Below, piece after piece: positions 47,208 to 58,500 of a stretch of DNA of 64,000 bases. The stretch covers positions 56,554,917 through 56,618,916 of the forward strand of contig CM049319.1 of assembly GCA_026874595.1 (NCBI GenBank). Reading direction: 5' to 3'. The stretch comes from Sipunculus nudus. Taxonomy: Eukaryota > Annelida > Sipuncula > Golfingiida > Sipunculidae. Position 1 is the first letter of the stretch. Each line of letters starts with the position of its first letter. The notes beneath the pieces are model-generated. The model had not been told where the DNA came from. It worked only from the letters and a program-made list of their open reading frames with translations, and did no database searches. A program made the translations under genes and the position numbers.

Positions 47208-47379
47208 CTAATGATCTGTTTTTTATCATATTTAATATTAATATTCCTCTATATATTTCCTATGTACATACCAGAAATTAGGTCAGTATTTTATAATTTC
47301 TACAAAATGTCAGAAATCATGTCAGTTTCGCAGGTCATGTGGTTTCATCTAGTGTCAGGAAACCTGATGTGTTTACTTA
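47208..47379 (+). mobile_element. HINE family A remnant
   Basis: The stretch 'actaatgatctgtttttt.tcatattt...cctatgtacat.ccagaaattaggtc' matches 34812-34890, so this is a continuation of an interrupted family A element, probably the one starting at 41056. Confidence 0.5.
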
Positions 47380-48165
47380 TCATAAGTGGATGCCCCATAG
47401 TAATCACCTTATTGCTGTCTGTTCACCTGTCTGTCCCTCCGTCATTCCACAAATTTGTTTTCAGATGATAACTCCAGTGTGAATCAACATATGGATTTCA
47501 AACTTGATTTATATATGGCCCACAACTAAAGTAAGAATCCTATCAACTTTGGGGACGCGAGGTCAAAGGTCAAGGTCGCAGGACCCATTTCTTTTTAAAG
47601 ATTGTGGATGCATTTTAAGCCAAACATTACATCACAAACCTTTCATCTTCAAGAAGCTCATCTGCCAATAGGAGAAGATTCTTTTTGATTTTGGGGTCAC
47701 AAGATGAAAGGTCAAGGGGTCCATCCACAAATTAGTTTATGGATGATATTTCCGGGTTATACAGATAGATAAGCTTCAAACTTGATATTTATGACCCACC
47801 ACTTAAGTAAGAATCTTTTTTATTTCGGGTCCTGAAGTCTAAGGTGAAGGTCACAGGACCCACAGATTGTGGATGAATTGTATATCAAACTTTTCATCCT
47901 AAACCTCCCATCTTTCACATTTGGCTTACCTGCCCAAAGTAAAGAAATCTTTAGATTTTGAGGTTACCCGGTCAGAGGTCAAGATCACTGGACCCACTTT
48001 TTATTTAAAGACTTTTATAAAAATCAAAATGCTCTAAGTTCAAGGAAAGTAAGTTCTCAGATTTGTTGGTCAAGGGTCAGGGTCACATGACCCACATTTT
48101 GAAAAAGCTCATAAAAATATCCTTATAGACAAATTCAGCTGAGCGTCTTGACCAATTGGTCCCTG
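47380..48165 (+). mobile_element. HINE family B, second copy with 3' end
   Basis: It starts with 'ataagtggatgcccca', as at 32573. It carries the family B phrases (AGATGATAACTCCAGTGTGAAT, GGTCAAAGGTCAAGG) and ends CAGCTGAGCGTCTTGACCAATTGGTCCC, the family's subterminal repeat and imperfect 3' palindrome. Confidence 0.6.
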
Positions 48166-48360
48166 TAAGTACTGTGAATTTGATTCTCACAGCATGTACA
48201 CATAAGGATTTAATCTGTTAAAATCTGAAATTAGAAATTAAAGCTCCAAAATTAGGCTAGTTATTGATTTTGATAGGCTCTTATTGTTTTCACATGCATT
48301 GTAAAGCAGCCAACTTTGGTCACTGCAGGTCATTCCGTGCATCTCTCTCTGATTTGTAAT
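48166..48360 (+). mobile_element. HINE remnant similar to 40567-40740
   Basis: It shares 'cctgtaag.actg', 'aggatttaatctgttaaaatctgaaatt' and 'actttggtcactg.aggtcattc.gtgca' with the earlier segment. It is the right part of an element whose left part lies across the nested insertions. Confidence 0.5.
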
Positions 48361-48417
48361 GGGACACAGGCAGAACAGGGGTTACAGGTGTATGCAATTT
48401 ATTCTCATATCGTCCTA

Positions 48418-48433
48418 CCCCCCCCCCCCCCCC
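48418..48433. repeat. C16 homopolymer
   Basis: Sixteen consecutive C at the right border of the repeat cluster. Confidence 0.95.
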
Positions 48434-51070
48434 AACACCAAGTGTAATGCAAAAATGTTATTGTTTGAAATGTATTTCCCTAATTGTGAAAACTATTTCC
48501 ACTCCATTGTTAAAAAATTTTCGAAATCGACGAGTAATCAATAATGCCATGTTGTGGTGATGTAAGTTTTTTTTAGAGAAAAGAATGTCCACACGTGGAC
48601 AATAACTTGCATGGAAGTTCATACCTTAGGGATAAATCTCTCTCTCCTTGCTGGATGTGTAGACTCCCATTCAAATTAATGAAGAAAGGAGACAGCTGGA
48701 AATCTGCATTCTAAGGAACGCAAGTCTCTGCCATGTGGGGGAAGTGTCCCTGTTGTTAGATGCTTCCAAAACTTAGAGTTTGCATTTACTTATTCAGCCC
48801 ATAGCCCACTTTACTCGGTGCAGAAGTGAGAGTGCATTTGTGAATATTCACAGATCATGTTGCTGAATCCAGATCATGCACTGGATCCACAATAAAATCC
48901 AACGGATGCTTCATTGACATATCCTGAAATGCCCTAAAAATGCATGAGATGGTGCTCATGATTGCATAAATTATATTGTGAACAAAGTGAAGGTTGGACT
49001 GGGCTTCTGTGGATTTGTTCAACGTCCATACACATTGGTGCACTAATTTATACAAATTAGTTATAAACTTATTTTTAACATATAAGTGTATTTGTACAGC
49101 TGTCACAATTAGCTATCTGTCCATTTAATGATTTTCTCTCCACAGCTGAATCAAACATTCTAAACAGCAGCAGCAAATATACAAAAGACACGAATGAAGG
49201 TTATCTTTTATTTCTTTATTATTATTTTTTTACAAAATGAATTTCAGTCACAAGATTGAGACAGGAAAAAATACCTGATAAACAATACATACTGTTTGGC
49301 ATAAAATATCTTTTTATTTATTAATCTAAAGCTATGAAAAACATAAAATTACTGCACATCTTAGTTCTGTATTTTAACAATACAACTGCAGCTGGTCCTT
49401 GTTGAAACTCCCCCTGAGAGAATCCCGGAATTTTAACTATGAGATCATGTTCACATGTATCTAGTTGCTCAAAATAAGCCACAATTTCACATGCATGATT
49501 ACAAAACCAGAAGCCCACAACTAAGATGTATTAATCCAGTCTGAATGTCAGAATTATACACTTTGAAACATAATTTCCACAGAAACAAGCAGCAAGCAAA
49601 CTATCATTCATTGACCCCATCTGCAAAGGTTTATATGAAATGTATCAGAATCTGCACTGCCTTGCAGTAATGATCAAACTGTATGGTAGCCAAACAATAC
49701 TTGATTTGGCACTAAACAGATAAATTGAGGAAGAACTTGACAGGAAATTTTGACACACAGTTTCAGTTGACTTCAGATTTGGCCTGGTGTGAGGTTTCCG
49801 CTTTACATGGAAAAAGAAACTTAGTTTGCCATATCATAACAATACCCTTTTACAGATACAGGGGTTTGGCAAGTGATGAACAAAATTCAAATTATAATAG
49901 ACAGAGGAGCTAAGATCACCTGATTTACATCTCCAAATTTTGTAGACAGACATTATGGAAATGGTGGCATATCCAAAATAAATAGATCACCCCCTCCCCT
50001 GTATCTGCTTCTTAATGTACTGATATTAAACATTTTGATGATCAGGTAGTTTGTGCACTTCCTTAACCAGCAAAGTAATTGACTTCACCATGAACTTTAC
50101 ATGACCTTAATAGCATATTCATGTAATGAATAATTATTAGTATGACTGTTCCATGCCACCAATAAGGTCGCAGATATTTCTGTAAACAGTCAGTCATTTG
50201 ACAGTCATAAAATTTGCATTATTTGGCAGACCTCTCCCAAACAGAACGAGTGTAGTCTGTACCAGTAGTGAGTACCCAGATCAGCATGTTTTCCCCCCGA
50301 GATATTTTTTATACAAAGGAGACAGTACAAAGTGTTCTAGGCCAAAGGTTGCAGGAGGCATTCCTCCAACTACTGAGTGAATAATAATTTCTTACCTGCA
50401 TGGCACATAATTCATATGAGACAAATAATCCAAAATATTGCAAGACAGTTAATAATGACTGTGATATATTCATCAGTGCGTCAATCCCAGGTGATGATGT
50501 CAGTCAATGTGACCTTTGTGACATCCTTATTGCCTTGTAAACAGCTATGGCTAGGAATACTGATGTAGGAGCATTTTGGGGGCTCATTTTAATTATTAGG
50601 TCAAAAGGGCGGGGCATAAGGGCTTTGGTGGTGAGGTCAATTAAGGTATGCATCTATGATTTATCAAGTTCTTAAGCTGAACAGTCAAGTGGTAAAATGC
50701 TCAGCACTGTCCACTTGGGACTTTGGTTCAATCCCCAGCTTGGCTATGATCGAGAGAGGATTGTAGCAGCCTGCCAAGGTTGCTAGTTTTTTCCATCTCG
50801 TTCGGTTTCCTCCACCCATAGAGAGACTAGCCTTGTAGATTGTCTCACATTAGTTATTATAAGTTATTGTACAATCGATGTTAAATTAATAGATTTAAAA
50901 GTTTTCTCAATATCTGATTTATTGGAGGATTTTGTAGCTGTAGTCTCTGTATAGCTGTTACTGCATATATTTATTAACTGGTGCTCACAATTATTAGAAA
51001 CTGGAAATATCCCAAATTTGTCAAATCATACTGGGAAAGATCCTGCCCACATAATTTTAAAATGAAAAGC
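48434..51070. other. Mostly unique sequence between repeat cluster and SLC37A4
   Basis: No gene recognised. On the - strand AATAAA-type signals cluster around 49205-49320, where a very long SLC37A4 3' UTR, or an unseen gene, could end. A tRNA-derived SINE lies at 50671-50885. Confidence 0.35.
50671..50885 (+). mobile_element. tRNA-derived SINE
   Basis: A tRNA-like head has AGTCAAGTGGTAAAATGC (A-box position) and GGTTCAATCCC (50725-50735, a B box of the GGTTCRANNCC type) at normal spacing. A central part has 'ctcgttcggtttcctccaccca', a phrase common in invertebrate SINEs. The 3' end is vague. Confidence 0.5.
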
Positions 51071-51074
51071 ATAA

Positions 51075-51209
51075 GGCCAAATAAAATAAAGGTGTGGTTC
51101 TCAGGCACTTCCCACGTCAATTTTAAACCCTTGCATCAAAAATTCTTATTTTTATTTTCAATAAAAACGTACCAATTTTGATTAAATTTCCTTTGTTATT
51201 TTTTTGGCC
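51075..51209. mobile_element. Harbinger-like MITE (short copy)
   Basis: It starts GGCCAAATAAAATAAAGG with GTGTGGTTCTCAGGCAC and ends TTTTTTTGGCC, flanked by TAA on both sides (51072-51074, 51210-51212). It has the same ends and target as the copy at 10338, with most of the interior and the right inner arm deleted. Confidence 0.7.
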
Positions 51210-51286
51210 TAACTACTTTAAATTTGCTGTACTGCTGTTAAAACGTTTTGTCTCACAAACTTAGGGGTATCATATTCATATTTTAC

Positions 51287-51456
51287 CTGAGTTTTTATGG
51301 ATCTAATCATATCTTTAAATAGCAACATGCATGATTCAACTGAACAGGTCAGCTTTTCTGACATACGATGGGTCAGATTAAGTGATGTGCACAAATATGC
51401 TTCATCTCCTTGATAATAATACATGTACTCACTAGTGCTGAAACACTCTTTAAAGG
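51287..51456 (-). other. Possible isolated coding exon, unknown product
   Basis: On the - strand a 95-codon open frame (51505-51218) has a mixed, protein-like composition (five Cys in the middle part, LNLTHRMSEKL), unlike the low-complexity frames around it. Within it TATCTCAG (acceptor) and CTCAG/GTAAAA (donor) would give a 170-nt exon of 56 codons. I recognise no family, and there are no neighbouring exons. It may be chance. Confidence 0.18.
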
Positions 51457-51509
51457 CTGAGATATTTTCAAATATCCTACAATAGTCATATGACAAACAC
51501 TCCAAAAAT

Positions 51510-52690
51510 ATATTACAAATATCACATTCTATGAATAATTTATATTATTAAAGATTAACTGATCTGTCATAAATAAAATATGCAGGATAAAAATACGCAG
51601 TATTTATGGTTAATAGATCAGATATTTAATGATTTATATACACATACTTTTTTTCTACAAAAATATGCATATGGTCCTTTAAAACAGTGCAAAGCAAAAG
51701 CAAAAGCATGATAAAGCTGAGTTTTCTTCTTGACCTCTTGAACAGTTATGAACTCTCCCCAAGAGTCAACATTATTTCACTTTTATCAAAAATGTTACTC
51801 AGAGGCAACTTGACGTATACATATTCTGAAAGACAAAATTTGTCTTTTATATGGTAAATGACAACTTTCCAAAAACTGGTGAATATTTAAAATATTTAAA
51901 CATTAATCATTTTTATATATTTTACCTCTAACATCGTAATACCCTATCTTTAATCAATCAATCACAATGCCACATTTTATTGTAAGGTCAAAGGTCAATT
52001 TTAAAGTGTGTAAGGAATCGGAATATTCAATTTTCAACCTGTGCAGTCCTTTACATTATCCCTAAAAAGAGTTTATCTTTTTGCCTACATTTAATACATA
52101 GCCTTTTATCAATGAAATTTAAACAAAAACCTACATGACAAACTTTAATATCCTATTAAATCATAATTTTGAAAATTAACATCCACATGAAAAAAAGTCT
52201 TGAATAGGTTTTACATATACATGTACTCTAGCAAGATAGCCACAGGTATTCTGTATCTTAAACAGGTATGCTTGAAAATAATTAAGAAAATACCTGACAT
52301 GAAATATTTCATAATCTTGTTTATATAATTTCCATATACATGTACAATAATGTAGAACACATTTTCAGCTTTACAAATATATACAGGTCAAGGTGTGCCA
52401 GACCAGTAATTTGTAAAACATTTAATTTGGAAACCTAACCATTTCTTACACACATATAATTCTAAGACCCTAATATGGCCACTCCTGTGATTTAATAACA
52501 TATGTAGCCAGAGTGTTCATCTAAACTTTGATTGTTTACTTTTCCTTCCTTAAAGCTGACAGCTAGGGCTTTAAAAACAAAAGCCCGGGATATTTCCATA
52601 AATCTAATCTTTGGTGGAGTAGAGGTCCTTCACATAGTTCACTAACAGTGGCTACTCAAACATGCCTAACTGGGTTCACATAATGTGCAT
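51510..52690. other. AT-rich unique sequence
   Basis: Neither a gene, an element boundary nor a tandem repeat was found. Confidence 0.4.
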
Positions 52691-52699
52691 GATTCCAAA

Positions 52700-52845
52700 G
52701 TATACATATATATTATATTATATATTATACACATAATAATTATAATTATATTAACATAAAATATATATATATATTATATAATATATATATTATATAATAC
52801 ATATAAATAGTATTTATAATATATATTATATATATACCGGTATAA
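52700..52845. repeat. AT-rich low-complexity block
   Basis: Nearly pure A/T with many self-complementary TATATAT/ATTATATAAT words. Likely to form cruciforms and to vary in length. Confidence 0.9.
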
Positions 52846-54589
52846 CTGTGGAACTCATAATCCACAACTTTAAATACCCGACAAACAACTCTCCTGCAAT
52901 TATCACAGTTGGCTTTAGTGTAGGTTTGGGATTATTTACACAGATAATCATTTCATTTGATTGTTGCAAATTGTTTATGCACAGAGGTTTGTTGCAATTA
53001 GATTGTATTATATTTAAATCAGCTATCAGGCTTAAACATCATTGTGACATCATAACTGTTTCCTTGTTGACTCATATGCTTCTTGATTTAGGTATAAAAT
53101 AGGACCCCTGTGACTTCGAAAGTGAAAGTTTCTGTTTCAAATCCTACCAGAGGTTGACCAGTGACAAGAAGAAGCTGCAACGTGTGGTCCAGTCTAAGCC
53201 CATATTGTCACAATGACTTAGAATGGCATTATTTGCACAAAATCTGGACTCTGGTGACTTAAAATTCATTCATCGTCATAAAAGTGATCTTTATCTATAT
53301 ACATGTACCATAAAAGTGCCACCTACACTTAACCATTAACAAAATTTAAATTATACCTACATTTTACATTATGCATAATTTTATCATCATAGTTAAAACA
53401 CTTCAAACTCAAATGCAAACCCACATCATATCACAACCAAATATAAAGACAATTTTGGTGAAAGTACAACAAAATCATGATTGAATTATTGAAATTTCTC
53501 AAAAAAGGAGTACAAATACCTCTTCTTATGTACATCTGAGGTATTTTAACAGACAACTTCTCCTAAACAAAATAGCCACCATATATCACATCATGATTAT
53601 GCAGCATTCTCGCACTTTATATTGCCATTTCCACCGGAAATCAAGCCCTGATACTCATTTTCATATGTTGAAATCTAAACCCCAGAAGAATTATGTTCAC
53701 AGTAAAACCTCACCTAAGAGCATCTCTGTTAACAACCACATCAAAATAATGACCACTTCTTCATGGTCCCAATTCTTTTTTGCTCTTTATATATAAGACC
53801 TTTCTTAGATGACCACCTCTTACATGTGACCACTTTATCCAGGTCCCATTGGAGGTTGTATCACATGTATTACTGTACTCTAAATCTGGTTCATCAGATG
53901 TTCCTCTTTAACTGTGCAGTCACTGTCATCAGCAACATGGAAAATGATTATACAGTGGAATGTAGGGTTTGGAAGATAAGATGGACCCTAAACACTGGAG
54001 TATAAATTTTAGACTTATACACACACTAGTTATACAGTACATGCTTGTAAAATACCAGACCTTTTTTGGGTACACAACTGTGATGTAGGTTTCGAGACCA
54101 ATTTCAGCTGCCAGACTGTAGTCTGTCCCAGACTGTAGTCTATAGTCCACTGAAACATGGCTATTATTTTCTTTGATTTGAATATTATAACACAACAAGG
54201 GACTAAAATCCTGATACTCATATGTAAAATTTCGAAACAAAAACCAACATTTATAATTTGCAAATTTCTTGTTCTTCTGAAACTTGTGGCATCATCTGTC
54301 ATGAGCTGGTAGCCTCACTTTGAGTTACATTTTTTAGCACAGTTATGACACTAAACAACCCATCAACTGCTTTTAAATGTATAATTACATGTAGTTGTTT
54401 GAGCATGTGACAAGTGATCTTGACCTTCCTCAATGGGTTTGAGATGTTAAAAATACTTTTTTTTTTCAAATACTGACATTAATTAATTACTAAAATATTA
54501 TGTAGGCTATGGTTTTGGTTTCATTCTGGTTAATTAGACCTATGCTTCATTCCTTCATTGCAACTTAATATTTGGATCTGATATGAAAA
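52846..54589. other. Unique sequence left of the SLC37A4 3' end
   Basis: No gene recognised. 53698-53855 (CAGTAAAACCTCACCTAAGAG ... GATGACCACCTCTTACATG) resembles the inverted-repeat element at 30622 in wording and may be a decayed relative. Confidence 0.3.
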
Positions 54590-54595
54590 TTTATT
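54590..54595 (-). terminator. Candidate polyadenylation signal of SLC37A4
   Basis: TTTATT on the + strand is AATAAA on the gene's strand, about 820 nt after the stop codon. Further signals occur farther left, so the true end is open. Confidence 0.3.
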
Positions 54596-55411
54596 AAGCA
54601 ATTTACAAATTGCAATGGGCATTCCACTGTGATACAGACTATAGTCTTGAAACCAATTTTTGCGAATTTGTAAAGCCGAAATTTGTTTTGACATGATCTC
54701 GGTGACCTGGATTCATATTTCACCAAATTTTAACCCTGTTTATCTCTGTTCTTACCAGTTAATTCTTTGACAGATTCCATTGTTTCCAGTCAACAAAGTC
54801 TGATTACATCAGTTCTGGCACAGGTCCAAGAATCAGACCAATGAGAGCAGTAGTTTAAAATTTGGAGCTGGATGCATAAAGCGATACCATGCTCTCATTG
54901 GCCTGATAACAGTTCTTTACTACAACAACAGAGGGCAGCAGCATCTTCATACTACCAAGTCTCTATGCTTTCACAGACCTTGATTCACTCAGCCTTTCTT
55001 ACATCTATTTCATGAGTAATGAATTAACGCTACTGAACCAATCAGATGACTTGAATACACATGTTCTACGCAGACCTATGGTGCAATGTTTCAATCAAAT
55101 GTTTAGAACTGCCAGGAAGGCATGGAGAATCAGCCAATCAAATAAAAGTCCCATAATTCTGTCCTATTTCTGGTACATGTACTCTTGTTCAGATGGTGAT
55201 TGATGATTTGTTTACATTTTGTTTGTTGAATTTGACTGGCAGTTGTGATTTCAGCCCGAACACATGCAGGCGTGTTCATCGTTCATAAAATAGACCCCAG
55301 AGTGGCTTGCTAAATCAATTTCTGTGAAGGCAAACCCACAGACCTGATGGTATGAAGATGGACAGCTATAAATTGTGACCTAGTGAGACGCAATCATACC
55401 CATCATGTTTA
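54596..55411 (-). other. Probable SLC37A4 3' UTR
   Basis: Non-coding unique sequence directly after the stop. It contains an 18-bp imperfect inverted repeat (54832-54849 with 54890-54907). Confidence 0.4.
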
Positions 55412-55578
55412 TCATTGCATCTTTTTCTTGATGGCTATAATTTTAGGTTCCACATTTCTTCCAAATATCTTCAGTACCAGTATAACAAGTACAAGCATCT
55501 CGAGCAAGAAGAAAGCGCCGCGCCAGTCATAACGCTTTGCTATCATACTGAGGGGCAAACCTGCCATGACAGCTCCAA
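55412..55578 (-). CDS. SLC37A4: SLC37A4 last coding exon
   Basis: Acceptor ATATTTCAG just right of 55578. It codes (V)GAVMAGLPLSMIAKRYDW, a hydrophobic last helix, and a basic tail ending KKMQ; stop TGA at 55414-55412. Confidence 0.93.
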
Positions 55579-58500
55579 CTGAAATATAAAATTAGATATC
55601 ATCAGTGTTAGGCATATTAAAACTTTCCTACTGGTTTTCCATTATTTTAAGTAAGTGAACCTGATCTACAGGTCACTTCAGCATGAACTAGACAATAAGG
55701 AAACAACTGACTCAAGATAAAATACAGAACCTAGATCATAATTACAAAATACAGAATCTAGATCCTGAATACAAATTATAGAATCTAGATCCTAATGCAT
55801 TATACAGAATCTAGATCTTCATATAAAATTTAGAATCAAGATCCTAAATAAACAAGGGGCCTATGGGTCACATCGCTCAGCTGTTATATATGATAAAAAA
55901 ATATGATTTAGAAATTAGGCACATGCTGGTTTTGTGTGGTAATAAATATAAGCTGTATTATGAGTTGTTGTTGTTTAGCTTATGTATGATTTTGATAGTA
56001 CCGGTACCTTTGGAGACAGGGAAGAGGATTGATATCATTTATTTTATTAACAAATCGAGTACTATTGTCACATAGATTTTGACTTGGCCATATAACTTAT
56101 AAGCAGAACATATAAACATAAGAGTTTAACTATTTATTAAAAAAAAAAATACAAATATTGTCCCAAATATAATTTTTATTAAAAAAAATAAGAGAAACGT
56201 ATAATTTTTTAAAATGAAATATAATTGAAATGATTATAAAAATAATATTAAAGAATATATTCATGAATGCATTCATGAATAAATTTTGAAAGTATTTGCA
56301 CTGGTATTCACATACTTTCATTTTTACCTGAATTCCCATTCTTTATGCAAGAAATTTTATAATGGAGTACATATTCATATTCGTATTTAAATACAATTGC
56401 AAAGTATTTGCACCATGTCTGGTATTTATTCAGTTTTCACCAAACAATGATTTTGAGAATCCAGAATATACAAAATTCACAAATTTAAATAATGATCATA
56501 AGTACCTGGTTTTATGGCTTTTATTTATATTTAAAAAAAATAAATGTAATATATTCATTTTGGACTAATTTCACATCAATGTACACACTAGACACAGTAA
56601 GAATCTAGATTAATATTATCAACTGCATCTTTGTCTATCATTAATTTCCTTCATATGATCCCTAATGATTAGTAATGAATAATATGATTTACTTTTTTAT
56701 CATTAAAACTGAACTGAAAAATACCATAGGTGACTGCATGGTGTTATTTTGACTACGTGACATTCTATCCATTGATACAAGATTCTTATATCATCATTAA
56801 CTGCAAGTTAATTTCCTGTTATCATAAACTAACAAATTCCTTTTCTATTTTTCTTTAATTTGTTATTAAAACCAATAAAAATTTATTAATTTATTGTTTA
56901 TTGTTATGTTGTTGGTTAAAACTACTAGATGAGTTGGGTTGGACACCTGGATCAACTGTGGCTGGCCATAAGCTGCCTGGCTGCCCCAGTGTAAGCCTCC
57001 CTCAAGCATGCATAATTTGCTGAAAGTTCAACAAGGTCAACATACAGGTGACTGAAGAGGGGCTGGAGAGAGCCAAGGTCTGACATGGTCTCATAAAAAC
57101 ATTAATAAAAGCTAAAATTTTTGGCCAATTTCTTTCAGCTTTCTCAACCAAAAAGCTAAAATCCTTATGTGTGCATGATATGAAAATTATATCAACAGTG
57201 CTCTCAGGAAACAAACGTGCCATGGTCAAAGTTGGGCAAAATTTAAGGTACTAATTTCATTTTTATACTATTAACTTATAAAATTTGAAAAAAATTCAGA
57301 ACTAATTTTGGGTATTCAACTGAATCTTGATTAAATAATGTTACATCCCTGACAAAAAAACTCTAGCTTCAGCAATCCCCTTGTTAAGGGAGTAAATATA
57401 TTTCTTGATTTTTTACAAAGTGCATTATGTTTAGGCCCATAACTTAAAACAATTATCCAATACTGACATCATTTCTGACATGTGCATAGAGAATGTATAG
57501 AAAAATATGTATATTATATATGATTAAAGTCAGATCAGTGGTTTGGATATTAGGCAGTCTTGAAGTGTAACAATGGGTTTTTAAAGGAAAAATGAAGTTT
57601 TTCATTAATATCTCAAAGGTATTAAGTCCTAGTGACCAAATTCTTGGCATGGTAGGGGATTTTGGAGACATCTAATTGTATGCCAAATTTTAGGAACTGA
57701 GAGCTGAAGCTGGGGAGCTGAGCTCTTGCAAACTGCATAACACTAGCTTGATGTAAACAATATGTTACATTGTGCTTGAAAACTTGAATAAAATCTACAG
57801 TTTTTGATCAAATGGTTTCAAATTTTTGGTGTTAACAGACAAAATGCTAACAAAAACATGCTGTGAAAATTAAATCCACAGTACTTACAGGAAAAAAACG
57901 TGCCATGGTCAAAGTTGGGCAAAATTTAAGGTTTTATTTTTGTTAATATTTTAAAAAATTTTAAAGATTTTGATCTAGTTTTGGGTATACAATTTAATTT
58001 TGATTTATTTAAGTTATATTACTGGAAAAAAAGTCCATAGCTTTAACATGTTTGGTGTTAAGTGATCAAATATCTTTCCTGATTTTTTACAAAATGCATT
58101 ATGTTTGGGCCCATAACTTTTTTAAATTATATAATACAGACATAATTTCTGGCATGTACGTAGGAACTATATAGAGGTATATTTATGGTAATTATGAGGA
58201 AAAACAGATGAGTGGTTTTGATATTAGGCAGTCCTGAAGTGTGAAAATAGGTTTTTTATAAAAAATTGAGGTTTTTCCTTAATTTCTCAAAGGAACGAAG
58301 TCGCAAAGACCCAGTTTTCGGCTTGGTAGGAGATTTTGGGGACATCTAACATTATGCCGAACTTTGGATTCCTAGGTCTTACGGTTTCAAAACATGCCAC
58401 ATCTACGGACAGACGGCGGACAGACGGACGGACAATGGACCACGACTATAGCTCAGATGACTTATAGTCAGCTGAGCTAAAAATACAGAATCTAGATTCT

